DNA of 6,799 nt from Treponema sp. (GCA_017614655.1 JAGABO010000050.1:1-6799); one strand, 5' to 3'. Counted from the first letter of the stretch, positions 1 to 6,623 are shown. Program-made: numbers and translations. The notes: generated by a model from the letters alone, not told the origin.

Positions 1-1902
1 AAGGAAATCATGGAAATAATTATTGATTACAAGCTTGCGTTCGCCCCGGAACTTTTCGTTACCTTCATCATTAAGTTCAATAACGGCAGCAAGATACTGA
101 CGCCTGTCTTCCATGGCAACAACCTTAACGTCCCGCACAAGTTTTGTTTCGAGAATGCGGATTTCTACTTCGGTCATGCTGATTCTTTTTTCTTCTATCT
201 TAACGATTGAATCAGAACGTCCCTTGAGAAGGAACTTTCCGTCATCAAAGATTTCTACGAGGTCAGCAGTTGCAAAGCCTTCGGGATCCTTGATGTAGGG
301 AGAAATTATTCTAAGGCAGCCGTCATCACCCTTCCAGATTTTTGCATTGTCAAACGGAGTAAACTTAAGTCCGTCCTTAGACTGCTGTCTGTATGCAATT
401 CCGATTGTTTCCGTAGAACCGTAAACTTCCAGAGGACAGAAGCCGAAAACCTTTTCCGTACTTACTGCAAGGTCCGGAGTACATGCACCGCCCGAAGTAA
501 AGATAAAGCAGTTTTTAAGCGGAAGCTTTTCTTCGATTTCTACAGTGCGCTTAAGGAATGCAGGAGTTGCAATGACGATGTATTCCGTGTCGTCAAGAAG
601 TTCAAACTCTTCGGGATATTCGATACGCTTTCTTCTGAACGGCACTGCAAGCGTAAACGGAAGCGAAATGCCGAAGAGGAAGCCGTAGATATGATGCTGG
701 CTTACAGTAGTAACGAGTTTTCTTGAAACAAATTCCTCGCTCCAGCGGCGCATGATGAATGCATTGTCTGCCTCAAATTCCGTCATGCGCTGATGCACGG
801 CCTTCGGCTTTCCTGTCGAGCCGGACGTGTACATTAAAATCTTTGTTTCATCAGAATTGATTTTTGGAACATTGTGTATTTCTGAATCAGTAAAATCTTT
901 TTTAACGGAAAGAATGTCTGGAATAGAGGAAGCATTGAACTTAGGTTCCGTTTTCTGATCAGTAAGGAACTCCATGCCGTCTTTCTTGATTTCTTCGAGG
1001 AAGCTTTCCGTAATGTTCTGAGTAAGGTGAACTGTTTTCTGGCACTGGAGAAGCGAAACGAAAGTTACAAGAAAATACCAGTAGTCTTCGCAGTGAAGAA
1101 TCCAGTTATCACAGTTTTTTTCCATTATATAACCGCGCATTACTGCACAGTCGGTAAGAAAATCTTTCCATGTCTTATAAATACCGTCCGACCATTTTCC
1201 TTCATAACAGAGAACGGTACTGTCGCTGCGGGAGTTTCCCTTAAACTTTGAAATGCTGAATGCTTTTGGCATACGTCTGTCCACCAGTTTTCTTACTATA
1301 AATTCGCCGACAAAAAAAACACCGAGCAGTGCATAAGAAACACCTGCGTTATAGACGGTCCAGAGAATGTCGGCATTTTCCGGAGTCATGTTAAAAAGAG
1401 TTTCTGCAAAAGCCGTACAGAGCGAAATGCTTCCGTTTACAAAAAACAGGATGCAGTAGGCAATACATGCTTTAAAACAATAGGACTCAACACGTTTTTC
1501 GTTCATTGAACCGATGATGCTCTTATCCGACAAAACTGCGAGACGGAAAATAATGGTTGGTCCAAAAATAAGCGTACTTCCGAAAGTAATAAGAAATGTA
1601 GCGCTGATTACAACTGAATAAAGTTTAAGAAAAGTTGTTTTATTTGTTAAAAAACAGATGATTCCGGCTGACATAAAAAACAGAGCCGAAACCAGAGGCT
1701 TCCAGCTGAAAGAAACCCCGTCCGCCTTCTTTTTTCCGTTTTTCTTCTTTCCTGTAACTGCAATAAAAAAAGCGAAGGCAAGGGCAACCATGCAGATAGA
1801 AAGCACCCTGACCGGAAGTTTAAGGAGTACCAGCGAAACAAAAACAAGTACAGGATAAACAACCGATAACGCATACAAAAAAAACTTATAGGGAGTCTTC
1901 AT
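1..1902 (-). CDS. Fusion of COG4648-like inner-membrane domain and AMP-binding acyl/aryl-acid ligase (partial, runs off left edge)
   Basis: The frame is open from ATG at 1902 to base 1 (634 codons, no stop), so the C-terminus is missing. Residues 1-206 hold about six hydrophobic segments (near 7-27, 31-50, 68-86, 92-116, 145-166, 180-204), with a lysine-rich loop at 51-59. From about 215 the protein becomes an AMP-binding enzyme: the P-loop MYTSGSTGKPK (357-367), YGSTE (494-498), the ribose-binding Asp region ATADLV (Asp547) and the hinge region KGRSDSIVK (560-568). The catalytic A10 lysine would lie beyond the edge. In APE clusters the ligase is thought to activate an aryl acid for loading onto an ACP, and the small membrane protein is normally a separate gene just upstream. 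An in-frame TGA lies two codons before the ATG, which fixes the start at or after 1902. No clear Shine-Dalgarno is visible, and the gene follows the ACP gene by 24 bp. The ligase class is certain; its substrate is inferred. Confidence 0.9.
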   Translation of the reverse strand, partial: MKTPYKFFLYALSVVYPVLVFVSLVLLKLPVRVLSICMVALAFAFFIAVTGKKKNGKKKADGVSFSWKPLVSALFFMSAGIICFLTNKTTFLKLYSVVISATFLITFGSTLIFGPTIIFRLAVLSDKSIIGSMNEKRVESYCFKACIAYCILFFVNGSISLCTAFAETLFNMTPENADILWTVYNAGVSYALLGVFFVGEFIVRKLVDRRMPKAFSISKFKGNSRSDSTVLCYEGKWSDGIYKTWKDFLTDCAVMRGYIMEKNCDNWILHCEDYWYFLVTFVSLLQCQKTVHLTQNITESFLEEIKKDGMEFLTDQKTEPKFNASSIPDILSVKKDFTDSEIHNVPKINSDETKILMYTSGSTGKPKAVHQRMTEFEADNAFIMRRWSEEFVSRKLVTTVSQHHIYGFLFGISLPFTLAVPFRRKRIEYPEEFELLDDTEYIVIATPAFLKRTVEIEEKLPLKNCFIFTSGGACTPDLAVSTEKVFGFCPLEVYGSTETIGIAYRQQSKDGLKFTPFDNAKIWKGDDGCLRIISPYIKDPEGFATADLVEIFDDGKFLLKGRSDSIVKIEEKRISMTEVEIRILETKLVRDVKVVAMEDRRQYLAAVIELNDEGNEKFRGERKLVINNYFHDFL

Positions 1903-1926
1903 TCTTCATGGCCGCCGTTTTGTGTT

Positions 1927-2175
1927 TTATGCCTGTTCTGTATAAGGCTGAAGTGCGTCTACGGCATCCTGAACCGTGCGGACTGTCTTGAAAAGTTCCG
2001 GATCAATTTTTCCGGGAATAAATTCCTTTGTCTTTACAACGAGATCAATAAAGTCAATTGAATCAAGACCAAGATCATCCACAAGATGTGCACGGGGAAC
2101 AACAAGAGACTCATCAGCTTCAAAATCATTTATAAGGATATCTTTAAGCCTGGTAAAGAGTTCGTCTTTTGTCAT
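1927..2175 (-). CDS. Acyl carrier protein (second of tandem pair)
   Basis: An 82-residue acidic protein of normal ACP length. The phosphopantetheine attachment motif DDLGLDSIDFIDLV has its serine at residue 39, and the helix-II region after it is typical. It should carry aryl or polyene acyl chains as thioesters in the cytosol after activation by a phosphopantetheinyl transferase, which is not in this window. Its ATG overlaps the stop of the preceding ACP gene by four bases (ATGA type). A good ribosome binding site (GAGGG, 5 nt before the ATG) lies inside the 3' end of that gene, so the two ACPs are probably made in a coupled way. Two adjacent, dissimilar ACPs are characteristic of APE and related aryl-lipid clusters. 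Which ACP carries the starter and which the growing chain cannot be told from sequence. Confidence 0.93.
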   Translation of the reverse strand: MTKDELFTRLKDILINDFEADESLVVPRAHLVDDLGLDSIDFIDLVVKTKEFIPGKIDPELFKTVRTVQDAVDALQPYTEQA

Positions 2176-2432
2176 TTTGCCCTCTCTGCTGCGATGTATT
2201 CTGCAAGAGCATCAACAGAAGCAAAATGCTTTTTGTTGTCTGCATTCTCTGAAGAAAACTTTACGCCGAACTTTTTCTTAAGAGCAACTCCAAGTTCAAG
2301 AGCATCAATTGAATCAAGACCGAGGCCTTCTCCAAAAAGAGGCTGTGAATCAACGATGTCTTCTGCTTTCACGTCTTCAAGGTCAAGCGATGAAATAATC
2401 ACTTCCTTTATTTCTTTCTTTAATTCGTCCAT
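2172..2432 (-). CDS. Acyl carrier protein (first gene of the minus-strand operon)
   Basis: An 86-residue ACP with motif GEGLGLDSIDALEL; the phosphopantetheine serine is residue 41. It is followed by ALKKKFGVKF, a stretch common in ACPs of APE-type clusters. The ATG at 2432 was chosen because it gives the standard ACP N-terminus (MDELKKEIKE). An in-frame GTG at 2474 would add 14 aromatic and basic residues untypical of ACPs and has no ribosome binding site. The chosen ATG has only a weak purine stretch (GGACGG) upstream. The gene is first after a divergent promoter region and overlaps the next ACP by 4 bp. The two ACPs share the DSID core but differ elsewhere, so they are probably specialised rather than a recent duplication. 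Confidence 0.93.
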   Translation of the reverse strand: MDELKKEIKEVIISSLDLEDVKAEDIVDSQPLFGEGLGLDSIDALELGVALKKKFGVKFSSENADNKKHFASVDALAEYIAAERAK

Positions 2433-2487
2433 AAAAACCGTCCGAAAGTAGTAATGGAATATACGCCGGAACACTCACAAGGCACCC

Positions 2488-2499
2488 CCGGATGTCCGG
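2488..2499. repeat. Short inverted and direct repeat in the ACP operon leader
   Basis: CCGGATGTCCGG has 5-bp arms (CCGGA/TCCGG) around two bases. It also reads as a direct repeat CCGGAT-GT-CCGGAT ending at 2501, and another CCGGA occurs at 2466-2470. The site lies about 8-20 nt downstream of the predicted start of the minus-strand transcript. It could be a repressor site, or in RNA a small CCGG-ACAT-CCGG hairpin. It is short, so chance is possible. Confidence 0.3.
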
Positions 2500-2506
2500 A
2501 TTTTCA

Positions 2507-2542
2507 GACGCGTATTATATAGAAAAAAACACATACATGCAA
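2507..2542 (-). promoter_or_regulatory. Candidate sigma70-type promoter of the ACP-ACP-ligase operon
   Basis: On the minus strand a perfect -10 box TATAAT (2519-2514) lies 17 bp from TTGCAT (2542-2537), which keeps the TTG of the -35 consensus. Transcription would start near 2507, leaving a leader of about 75 nt before the ACP start at 2432. A nine-base A/T run at 2552-2560, just upstream of the -35, could act as an UP-like element. Prediction from sequence only. Confidence 0.6.
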
Positions 2543-2583
2543 TAATCCCCGAAAAAAAAATAATGACCTCCTCCCCCGCCGTT

Positions 2584-2612
2584 TTGACCTAAGTTTCAAA
2601 CTGTGATACACT
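2584..2612 (+). promoter_or_regulatory. Candidate promoter of the methyltransferase operon, extended -10, leaderless layout
   Basis: TTGACC (2584-2589) and TACACT (2607-2612) are separated by 17 bp. TG at 2604-2605 gives an extended -10 (TGA-TACACT). The predicted start point is about 2619, only two or three bases before the ATG at 2622, and there is no ribosome binding site. The spacer contains an 11-bp palindrome AGTTTCAAACT (2592-2602), a possible operator. It sits back to back with the minus-strand promoter, with 41 bp between the two -35 boxes. Confidence 0.6.
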
Positions 2613-2621
2613 AGATATATT

Positions 2622-3734
2622 ATGGACAAAGCAATATATAATTACGACGATTTTAAGAGCGATAAGATTCGTGCTGTTGATGCAAAATTCGAAGCACAGA
2701 AAATAGCATTTGCTCCGCTTACTTTTCAGGCTGTACGCGCACTTCTGGAAACAGGAATCCTTAATATAATAGAAGATTCCGGTGACAAAGGCATTTCCTG
2801 CAGTGACATTTCTGCTAAATCCGGAATCAGTGAATACGGTGTCGGAGTTCTCTGCGAAATGGCTCTGGGCATGGGTGTTTTACGTCTTTCTGCTGATTCT
2901 GAATCTCAGAAGAACGAAAAGTTTACCCTCGGAAAAACCGGCTGGATGCTTCTTGAAGACGACCTTACCCGCGCTAACTTTTTCTTTACCAATGACATCT
3001 GCTACAAGGGTGCATGGGATCTTCTTGATTCCGTAAAGAACGGAAAACCGGAAGGACTTAAGGTTATCGGAGAAAAGTGGACTACAATCTATGAAGCACT
3101 TTCTACACTTCCCGACCGCGAGAAAAAATCATGGTTCGACTTTGACCATTTTTATTCAGACATTGCTTTCCCGGAAGCACTCCCGATTGTCTATTCAAAA
3201 AAGCCGAAGACTCTTGTAGACATCGGCGGTAACACTGCAAAGTGGGCAATCGCTTCCTGCAGATTCAATTCGGATGTTCACGTTACGATCGTTGACCTTC
3301 CCGGACAGACTGCCGTTGCAGAAACAAATGCAGCAGAAGCAGGATTTGCAGACCGCATTTCTACCTGCGCCGGAAACATCCTTAAGGAAGAAACAAAGCT
3401 TCCTTCTAAACCGGATGCCGTATGGATGAGCCAGTTCCTTGACTGCTTTTCACTTCATCAGATTTCAAAAATCGCAAAGAAGGTTTACGAAGCTGCGGGA
3501 GAAAACACAAGCGTATATGTTCTTGAGCCTCTCTGGGACAAGCAGCACTTTTCTGCAAGCGCCTATTCACTTCAGGCAACTTCCCTTTACTTTACGTGTA
3601 TGGCAAACGGCAATTCAAAGATGTACCGCTACGAAGAACTCGTAAATGCAATCGAAGAATCAGGACTTAAGCTTAAGACTGCACACCACAACCTCGGTTC
3701 AAACTGCTATTCACTTCTTGAATTTGTAAAATAG
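2622..3734 (+). CDS. SAM-dependent O-methyltransferase-fold protein of APE-type cluster
   Basis: A 370-residue class I methyltransferase with the two-domain plan of the O-methyltransferase (PF00891-like) family. Residues about 30-88 form a winged-helix dimerisation domain (ALLETGILNII ... ISEYGVGVLCEMALGMGVLRL). The Rossmann domain starts near 196: motif I VDIGGNTAKWA (199-209), the acidic ribose-binding residue in VTIVDLP (Asp225), and WMSQFLDCFS (268-277) at the position of motif IV. In APE clusters such a gene lies next to the KS-N and acyltransferase genes, as here, and is thought to methylate the aryl head group. The exact position methylated cannot be read from sequence. It is first in a tight four-gene plus-strand operon; the next ATG is 8 bp after its stop. 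ATG 2622 directly follows the predicted promoter without a Shine-Dalgarno. The nearest internal ATG would remove the N-terminal domain, so 2622 is preferred. Confidence 0.88.
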   Translation: MDKAIYNYDDFKSDKIRAVDAKFEAQKIAFAPLTFQAVRALLETGILNIIEDSGDKGISCSDISAKSGISEYGVGVLCEMALGMGVLRLSADSESQKNEKFTLGKTGWMLLEDDLTRANFFFTNDICYKGAWDLLDSVKNGKPEGLKVIGEKWTTIYEALSTLPDREKKSWFDFDHFYSDIAFPEALPIVYSKKPKTLVDIGGNTAKWAIASCRFNSDVHVTIVDLPGQTAVAETNAAEAGFADRISTCAGNILKEETKLPSKPDAVWMSQFLDCFSLHQISKIAKKVYEAAGENTSVYVLEPLWDKQHFSASAYSLQATSLYFTCMANGNSKMYRYEELVNAIEESGLKLKTAHHNLGSNCYSLLEFVK

Positions 3735-3742
3735 AGGCTGTA

Positions 3743-4411
3743 ATGAAAAAAGTTTCTGCATCTTTCCTTACGGCATGGGCTCCTTCTCTTGGTGATGATA
3801 AAACTGCGTGGAAGGAGTGGTTGCAGGGAAGAAGAGAAATACCGCAGGCTTCAGACAGTCCGTCTCTTGACTTCATGCCTCCTCTGTTCAGGAGAAGGCT
3901 GAGCCAGCTTACAAAAATGACGGTTCATACAGTTCACAGGGTTATAGAAGAATCAAAAAAAACTGAACTTAAAATTTTTTCTGCAGGAAACTATGGAGAA
4001 ATAAACCGCGAGTTCCAGATAAACGAGCAGCTTGTAAATGACCATGACATTCTTCCTGCAACTTTTTCATTAAGCGTTTTTAACACTCCGGCAGCACAGG
4101 CAACACTCGCCTGCAAAATACATTCAGGCTACACGGCAGCCTTTGGTGCAGAAGGAAGCTTCTATGATGCACTGGCAGCGGCCGCTTCCATAGTACTCTG
4201 CGGAGATGAAAAAGAAATTCTTTTTACCTGGGGAGATGAAAACCTTCCCGAAGAATATACGGAACACAACGGCGAAAAATCAGTTCCGCTGTGTTTTTCG
4301 TTCATATTAAGTTCAGAAGAAACAGAAAATTCTTTTTCTTTTGATGCAGACACTTTTAAAGACTCAAAGGCAGAAGACTTCCTTAGAAAATTCATAAATG
4401 AAAACTATTGA
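3743..4411 (+). CDS. Beta-ketoacyl synthase N-terminal-like protein (KS-N, probably non-catalytic)
   Basis: A 222-residue protein, about half a ketosynthase. Residues 44-60 (FMPPLFRRRLSQLTKMT) and 108-121 (FSLSVFNTPAAQAT) match the pattern of the short KS-N family (PF13723-like) found in APE, flexirubin and related clusters. The family usually reads FSLSVHN where true ketosynthases place the region leading to the active-site cysteine. No Cys-Ser-Ser nucleophile elbow is visible, and the C-terminal half with the catalytic histidines is absent. A structural or chain-length-factor-like role is more likely than condensation. AGAGG in the intergenic gap gives a usable ribosome binding site 5 nt before the ATG. 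The 3' end overlaps the acyltransferase gene by 14 bp. Family assignment is good; function is unknown beyond cluster context. Confidence 0.8.
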   Translation: MKKVSASFLTAWAPSLGDDKTAWKEWLQGRREIPQASDSPSLDFMPPLFRRRLSQLTKMTVHTVHRVIEESKKTELKIFSAGNYGEINREFQINEQLVNDHDILPATFSLSVFNTPAAQATLACKIHSGYTAAFGAEGSFYDALAAAASIVLCGDEKEILFTWGDENLPEEYTEHNGEKSVPLCFSFILSSEETENSFSFDADTFKDSKAEDFLRKFINENY

Positions 4412-5228
4412 TCCAAAGTACAGTCACGCTGAACTTCCAAGAGCAAAAAATCCTCTGCTTCATTTTTACAAATGCTTCATGAAGATTTTCTGCATTTTCT
4501 TTTTTGGAACAGGCGGATTCTTACTTGGACTTCTTGTTTTTCCGGTTTTTAAAATCATCTTTATAAAACGAAAGACTTTTAAAAAAGCGGCAATGGCTTT
4601 TACAAGTGCAACATTCCGCTTCTTTATAGTTATCATGCGGCTTACCGGCTGCTTAAGGCTTAAAATCGAAGGGAGAGAAAAACTTAAGGAATTAAAATCC
4701 TGCATCATCGTTGCAAACCACCCTTCACTTCTTGATGTTGTATTTCTGATTTCTATCATAAAAAATGCTGACTGCATTGTTCGTGGCGGTCTTACAAAAA
4801 CTCCGCTCGTGTTTGTCATAAAGCATCTTTATATTGTAAATACACTCGGCACGGAAGAAATGATGGAACTTTCCAAAGCCTCGCTTGATACGGGAACAAA
4901 CCTCATCATCTTTCCGGAAGGTACCCGCACTCCGCGCCACGGCTTAAACCCATACAAGCGCGGTGCTGCACGAATTGCACTCAGGACAAAGAGCGACATT
5001 GTTCCGGTATACATCGGCGGTAACGACAAATACGGACTTGGAAAACACGACCCGCTGTTCAGTTTTAACCCGACAGAAATTTACCGCTATCACATCAAGG
5101 TACTGGATAAAATTCCGATAAGCGACTTCGCTGACGAAGAAGAGCAGATTGCAGCCCGTCATCTTACAGACCGCATCCACACTCAAATAGCAGAAGCTGC
5201 ACTAAAAACAGATGGAAAAATTTTATGA
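4398..5228 (+). CDS. Membrane lysophospholipid-type acyltransferase (LPLAT/PlsC family)
   Basis: A 276-residue acyltransferase with a hydrophobic anchor at about 28-57 followed by basic residues. Catalytic motif I is NHPSLLD (His108, Asp113, the HX4D pair), motif III is FPEGTRTP (172-179), and IVPVYIGG (201-208) corresponds to motif IV. GLTKTPL (131-137) lies in the acceptor-binding region. PlsC relatives move an acyl group from acyl-ACP or acyl-CoA to a hydroxyl of a lipid at the cytoplasmic face of the inner membrane. In an APE-type cluster a relative is thought to esterify the polyene to its lipid anchor. The gene overlaps the KS-N gene by 14 bp and lacks a clear ribosome binding site, so it is probably translated by coupling. 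Its last four bases overlap the next gene (ATGA). General PlsC housekeeping function is the alternative; context argues against it. Confidence 0.88.
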   Translation: MKTIDPKYSHAELPRAKNPLLHFYKCFMKIFCIFFFGTGGFLLGLLVFPVFKIIFIKRKTFKKAAMAFTSATFRFFIVIMRLTGCLRLKIEGREKLKELKSCIIVANHPSLLDVVFLISIIKNADCIVRGGLTKTPLVFVIKHLYIVNTLGTEEMMELSKASLDTGTNLIIFPEGTRTPRHGLNPYKRGAARIALRTKSDIVPVYIGGNDKYGLGKHDPLFSFNPTEIYRYHIKVLDKIPISDFADEEEQIAARHLTDRIHTQIAEAALKTDGKIL

Positions 5229-6100
5229 AAAAAGCTCTCGCACTTTTAATTCTTGCCTGTATTTTTAAGGCATCGGCAAAAGACAAATTCGTAATAAATA
5301 TCTGGGATGATGTTCCTGCAATGAAGCATGAACGCGTTATCTGTGAAGTAACAATTCCCGACAACTTTAACGGAAGTTCAGTCGTAATCTGTCCGGGCGG
5401 CAGCTATCATCATCTTGGAATAGTAACGGAAGGAAGATCAACGGCAAAGTGTTTTAACGAAAAAGGAACCGCTTCTTTTGTACTCTGGTACCGCGTTGCA
5501 AAAAACAACTGGCACTACCCGGCCATGATGCAGGACATTCAGCGGATGATTCAGCTTATAAGGGAAAACAGCAGCATCTGGAAAACTGATTCAAAAAGAG
5601 TTGCTGCAATCGGTTTTTCTGCCGGCGGTCATCTCGTATGCTGGGCCGGAGAAAACGGAAACCGCATTAACCTTCTTGAACCGCTCGGGATCAAAACAGA
5701 AGTTTCTCTTCGCCCTGATTTTTCCATACCGGTTTATCCTGTTGTAACAATGGATGCAGACATCGGACATGAATGGTCAAGAAAGAGCCTTCTTAATTCG
5801 GACTATAATAAACAGAGTGAATTACGTGAAGCTCTCTGCCTCGAAAAAAATGTTCCCGATGACATGGTTCCGACTTACCTCGTTGCCTGCGAAGATGACC
5901 CTGTAGTTATTTATGAAAACAGCGTAAGGCTTTCCAAGGCGCTCGAAGAAAAAAATGCGGACTTTGTTTTTAAAACCTATCCATGGGGCGGACACGGCTT
6001 CGGCATGACCAATGGCAAGTTCATGAAAACCTTCCGCTGGAATAAAGACCTGTTCAGCTGGCTGGAAGAACGCGGCTTCTTTAGTCCGCTTACTGAATAG
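5225..6100 (+). CDS. Exported alpha/beta-hydrolase, acetyl-xylan-esterase-like (COG0657 type)
   Basis: A 291-residue protein with an N-terminal signal: MKK, a hydrophobic core, then a likely signal peptidase I cut after KASA (residue 18). The sequence LILAC at 8-12 resembles a lipobox, but the cysteine is unusually close to the start, so a lipoprotein is less likely. The catalytic triad can be placed at Ser132 in GFSAGGH, Asp225 in CEDDPVV and His257 in WGGHGFG. The oxyanion-hole loop is CPGGSYHH (56-63). This matches small secreted carbohydrate or ester hydrolases (BD-FAE/Aes-like). It is joined to the acyltransferase gene by a 4-bp overlap with GGA 8 nt before the ATG, so it is last in the operon. 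It is not a usual APE cluster member. It may hydrolyse or remodel an ester outside the cytoplasm, or be an unrelated plant-polymer esterase that joined the operon. Its end overlaps the convergent nitroreductase gene by 11 bp. Confidence 0.88.
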   Translation: MKKALALLILACIFKASAKDKFVINIWDDVPAMKHERVICEVTIPDNFNGSSVVICPGGSYHHLGIVTEGRSTAKCFNEKGTASFVLWYRVAKNNWHYPAMMQDIQRMIQLIRENSSIWKTDSKRVAAIGFSAGGHLVCWAGENGNRINLLEPLGIKTEVSLRPDFSIPVYPVVTMDADIGHEWSRKSLLNSDYNKQSELREALCLEKNVPDDMVPTYLVACEDDPVVIYENSVRLSKALEEKNADFVFKTYPWGGHGFGMTNGKFMKTFRWNKDLFSWLEERGFFSPLTE

Positions 6101-6623
6101 AAAGTATTTCGTCCAGATTTTTTCTCGGAGGCATGTCCGGATTCTGGGCACGCTTTCCAAGTGCAATTACCGCCATAACTTCTTCGTCTTCCGGAATCGA
6201 AACTGCTTTTTTAATTGCCTGTGAATCGCGCAGTCCCATTATAAGGGTATCTAATCCAAGTTCACGGGCTTTAAGCATAAGAAGCATGTTCTGAAGTCCA
6301 AGATCATAAGCACCCCATTCATCACCGCACTCATTTGCGGCAGTATCATTCTGAGTATCAAAGCCGCTTATCCTTTTCTTAAACGACACGACGATGTAAA
6401 CTGCATTCAGGCTGCGCTCCTGATTGAACGCAGGAAGTGCATTTTTAACGGCAGTTATTTTTTCTTCGGAGAGTGCTGCGTAGTAACGGCCGGTCTGTGA
6501 ATTTTTCCAGCTCGGGGCATTCTGAGCAAATGCAATTATTTCTTTTACATCACTTTCTTTTATTTCTGTTTTTTCGTAGGCGCGGATTGTCCTGCGTGAA
6601 AGTACGGCTTCTTTTAGTTCCAT
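6090..6623 (-). CDS. Nitroreductase-family FMN oxidoreductase
   Basis: A 177-residue protein of the short nitroreductase family. SRRTIRAY (9-16) supplies FMN-phosphate-binding arginines, and APSWKNSQ (36-43) is the conserved flavin-contact stretch. GAYDLGLQNMLLMLKARELG (104-123) is the central helix of the dimer interface, followed by GLDTLIMG (123-130). VMAVIALGKR (149-158) is the C-terminal strand and flavin contact. Such enzymes reduce nitro compounds, quinones or enones with NAD(P)H in the cytosol; the natural substrate is unknown. A clear Shine-Dalgarno (GGAGA, 8 nt before the ATG) supports the start. The gene is monocistronic here, convergent with the cluster, and divergent from the gene at 6691. 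It is probably not part of the polyene pathway, though a redox step on a conjugated product cannot be excluded. Confidence 0.93.
   Translation of the reverse strand: MELKEAVLSRRTIRAYEKTEIKESDVKEIIAFAQNAPSWKNSQTGRYYAALSEEKITAVKNALPAFNQERSLNAVYIVVSFKKRISGFDTQNDTAANECGDEWGAYDLGLQNMLLMLKARELGLDTLIMGLRDSQAIKKAVSIPEDEEVMAVIALGKRAQNPDMPPRKNLDEILSIQ

Noticed and set aside
10..298. Plus-strand short frames at the left edge
   Set aside because: They lie opposite the A7-A8 region of the ligase, whose minus-strand frame is continuous and rich in motifs.
1647..1874. Minus-strand 75-codon frame rich in Phe, Leu and Arg
   Set aside because: It overlaps the membrane domain of the ligase fusion in another frame; its composition is a shadow of the hydrophobic coding sequence.
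2086..2451. Plus-strand 121-codon frame opposite the two ACP genes
   Set aside because: Antisense to two clear ACPs, low-complexity Ser/Arg content and no recognisable motif.
2433..2474. Longer ACP from GTG at 2474, adding 14 residues
   Set aside because: The extension is aromatic and basic, unlike ACP N-termini, and has no ribosome binding site. The ATG at 2432 gives the normal ACP length.
2561..2580. CCTCCTCCCCC tract: anti-Shine-Dalgarno-like on plus, GGAGGAGG on minus, possibly marking an unseen gene start
   Set aside because: It lies upstream of the plus promoter. On the minus strand the only nearby ATG opens a seven-codon frame upstream of the predicted ACP promoter.
4466..4819. Minus-strand 117-codon frame opposite the acyltransferase
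   Set aside because: Antisense to a gene with intact catalytic motifs; no ribosome binding site or family features.
5822..6166. Minus-strand 114-codon frame opposite the esterase end and nitroreductase
   Set aside because: It overlaps two well-supported genes; no motif and an untypical composition.
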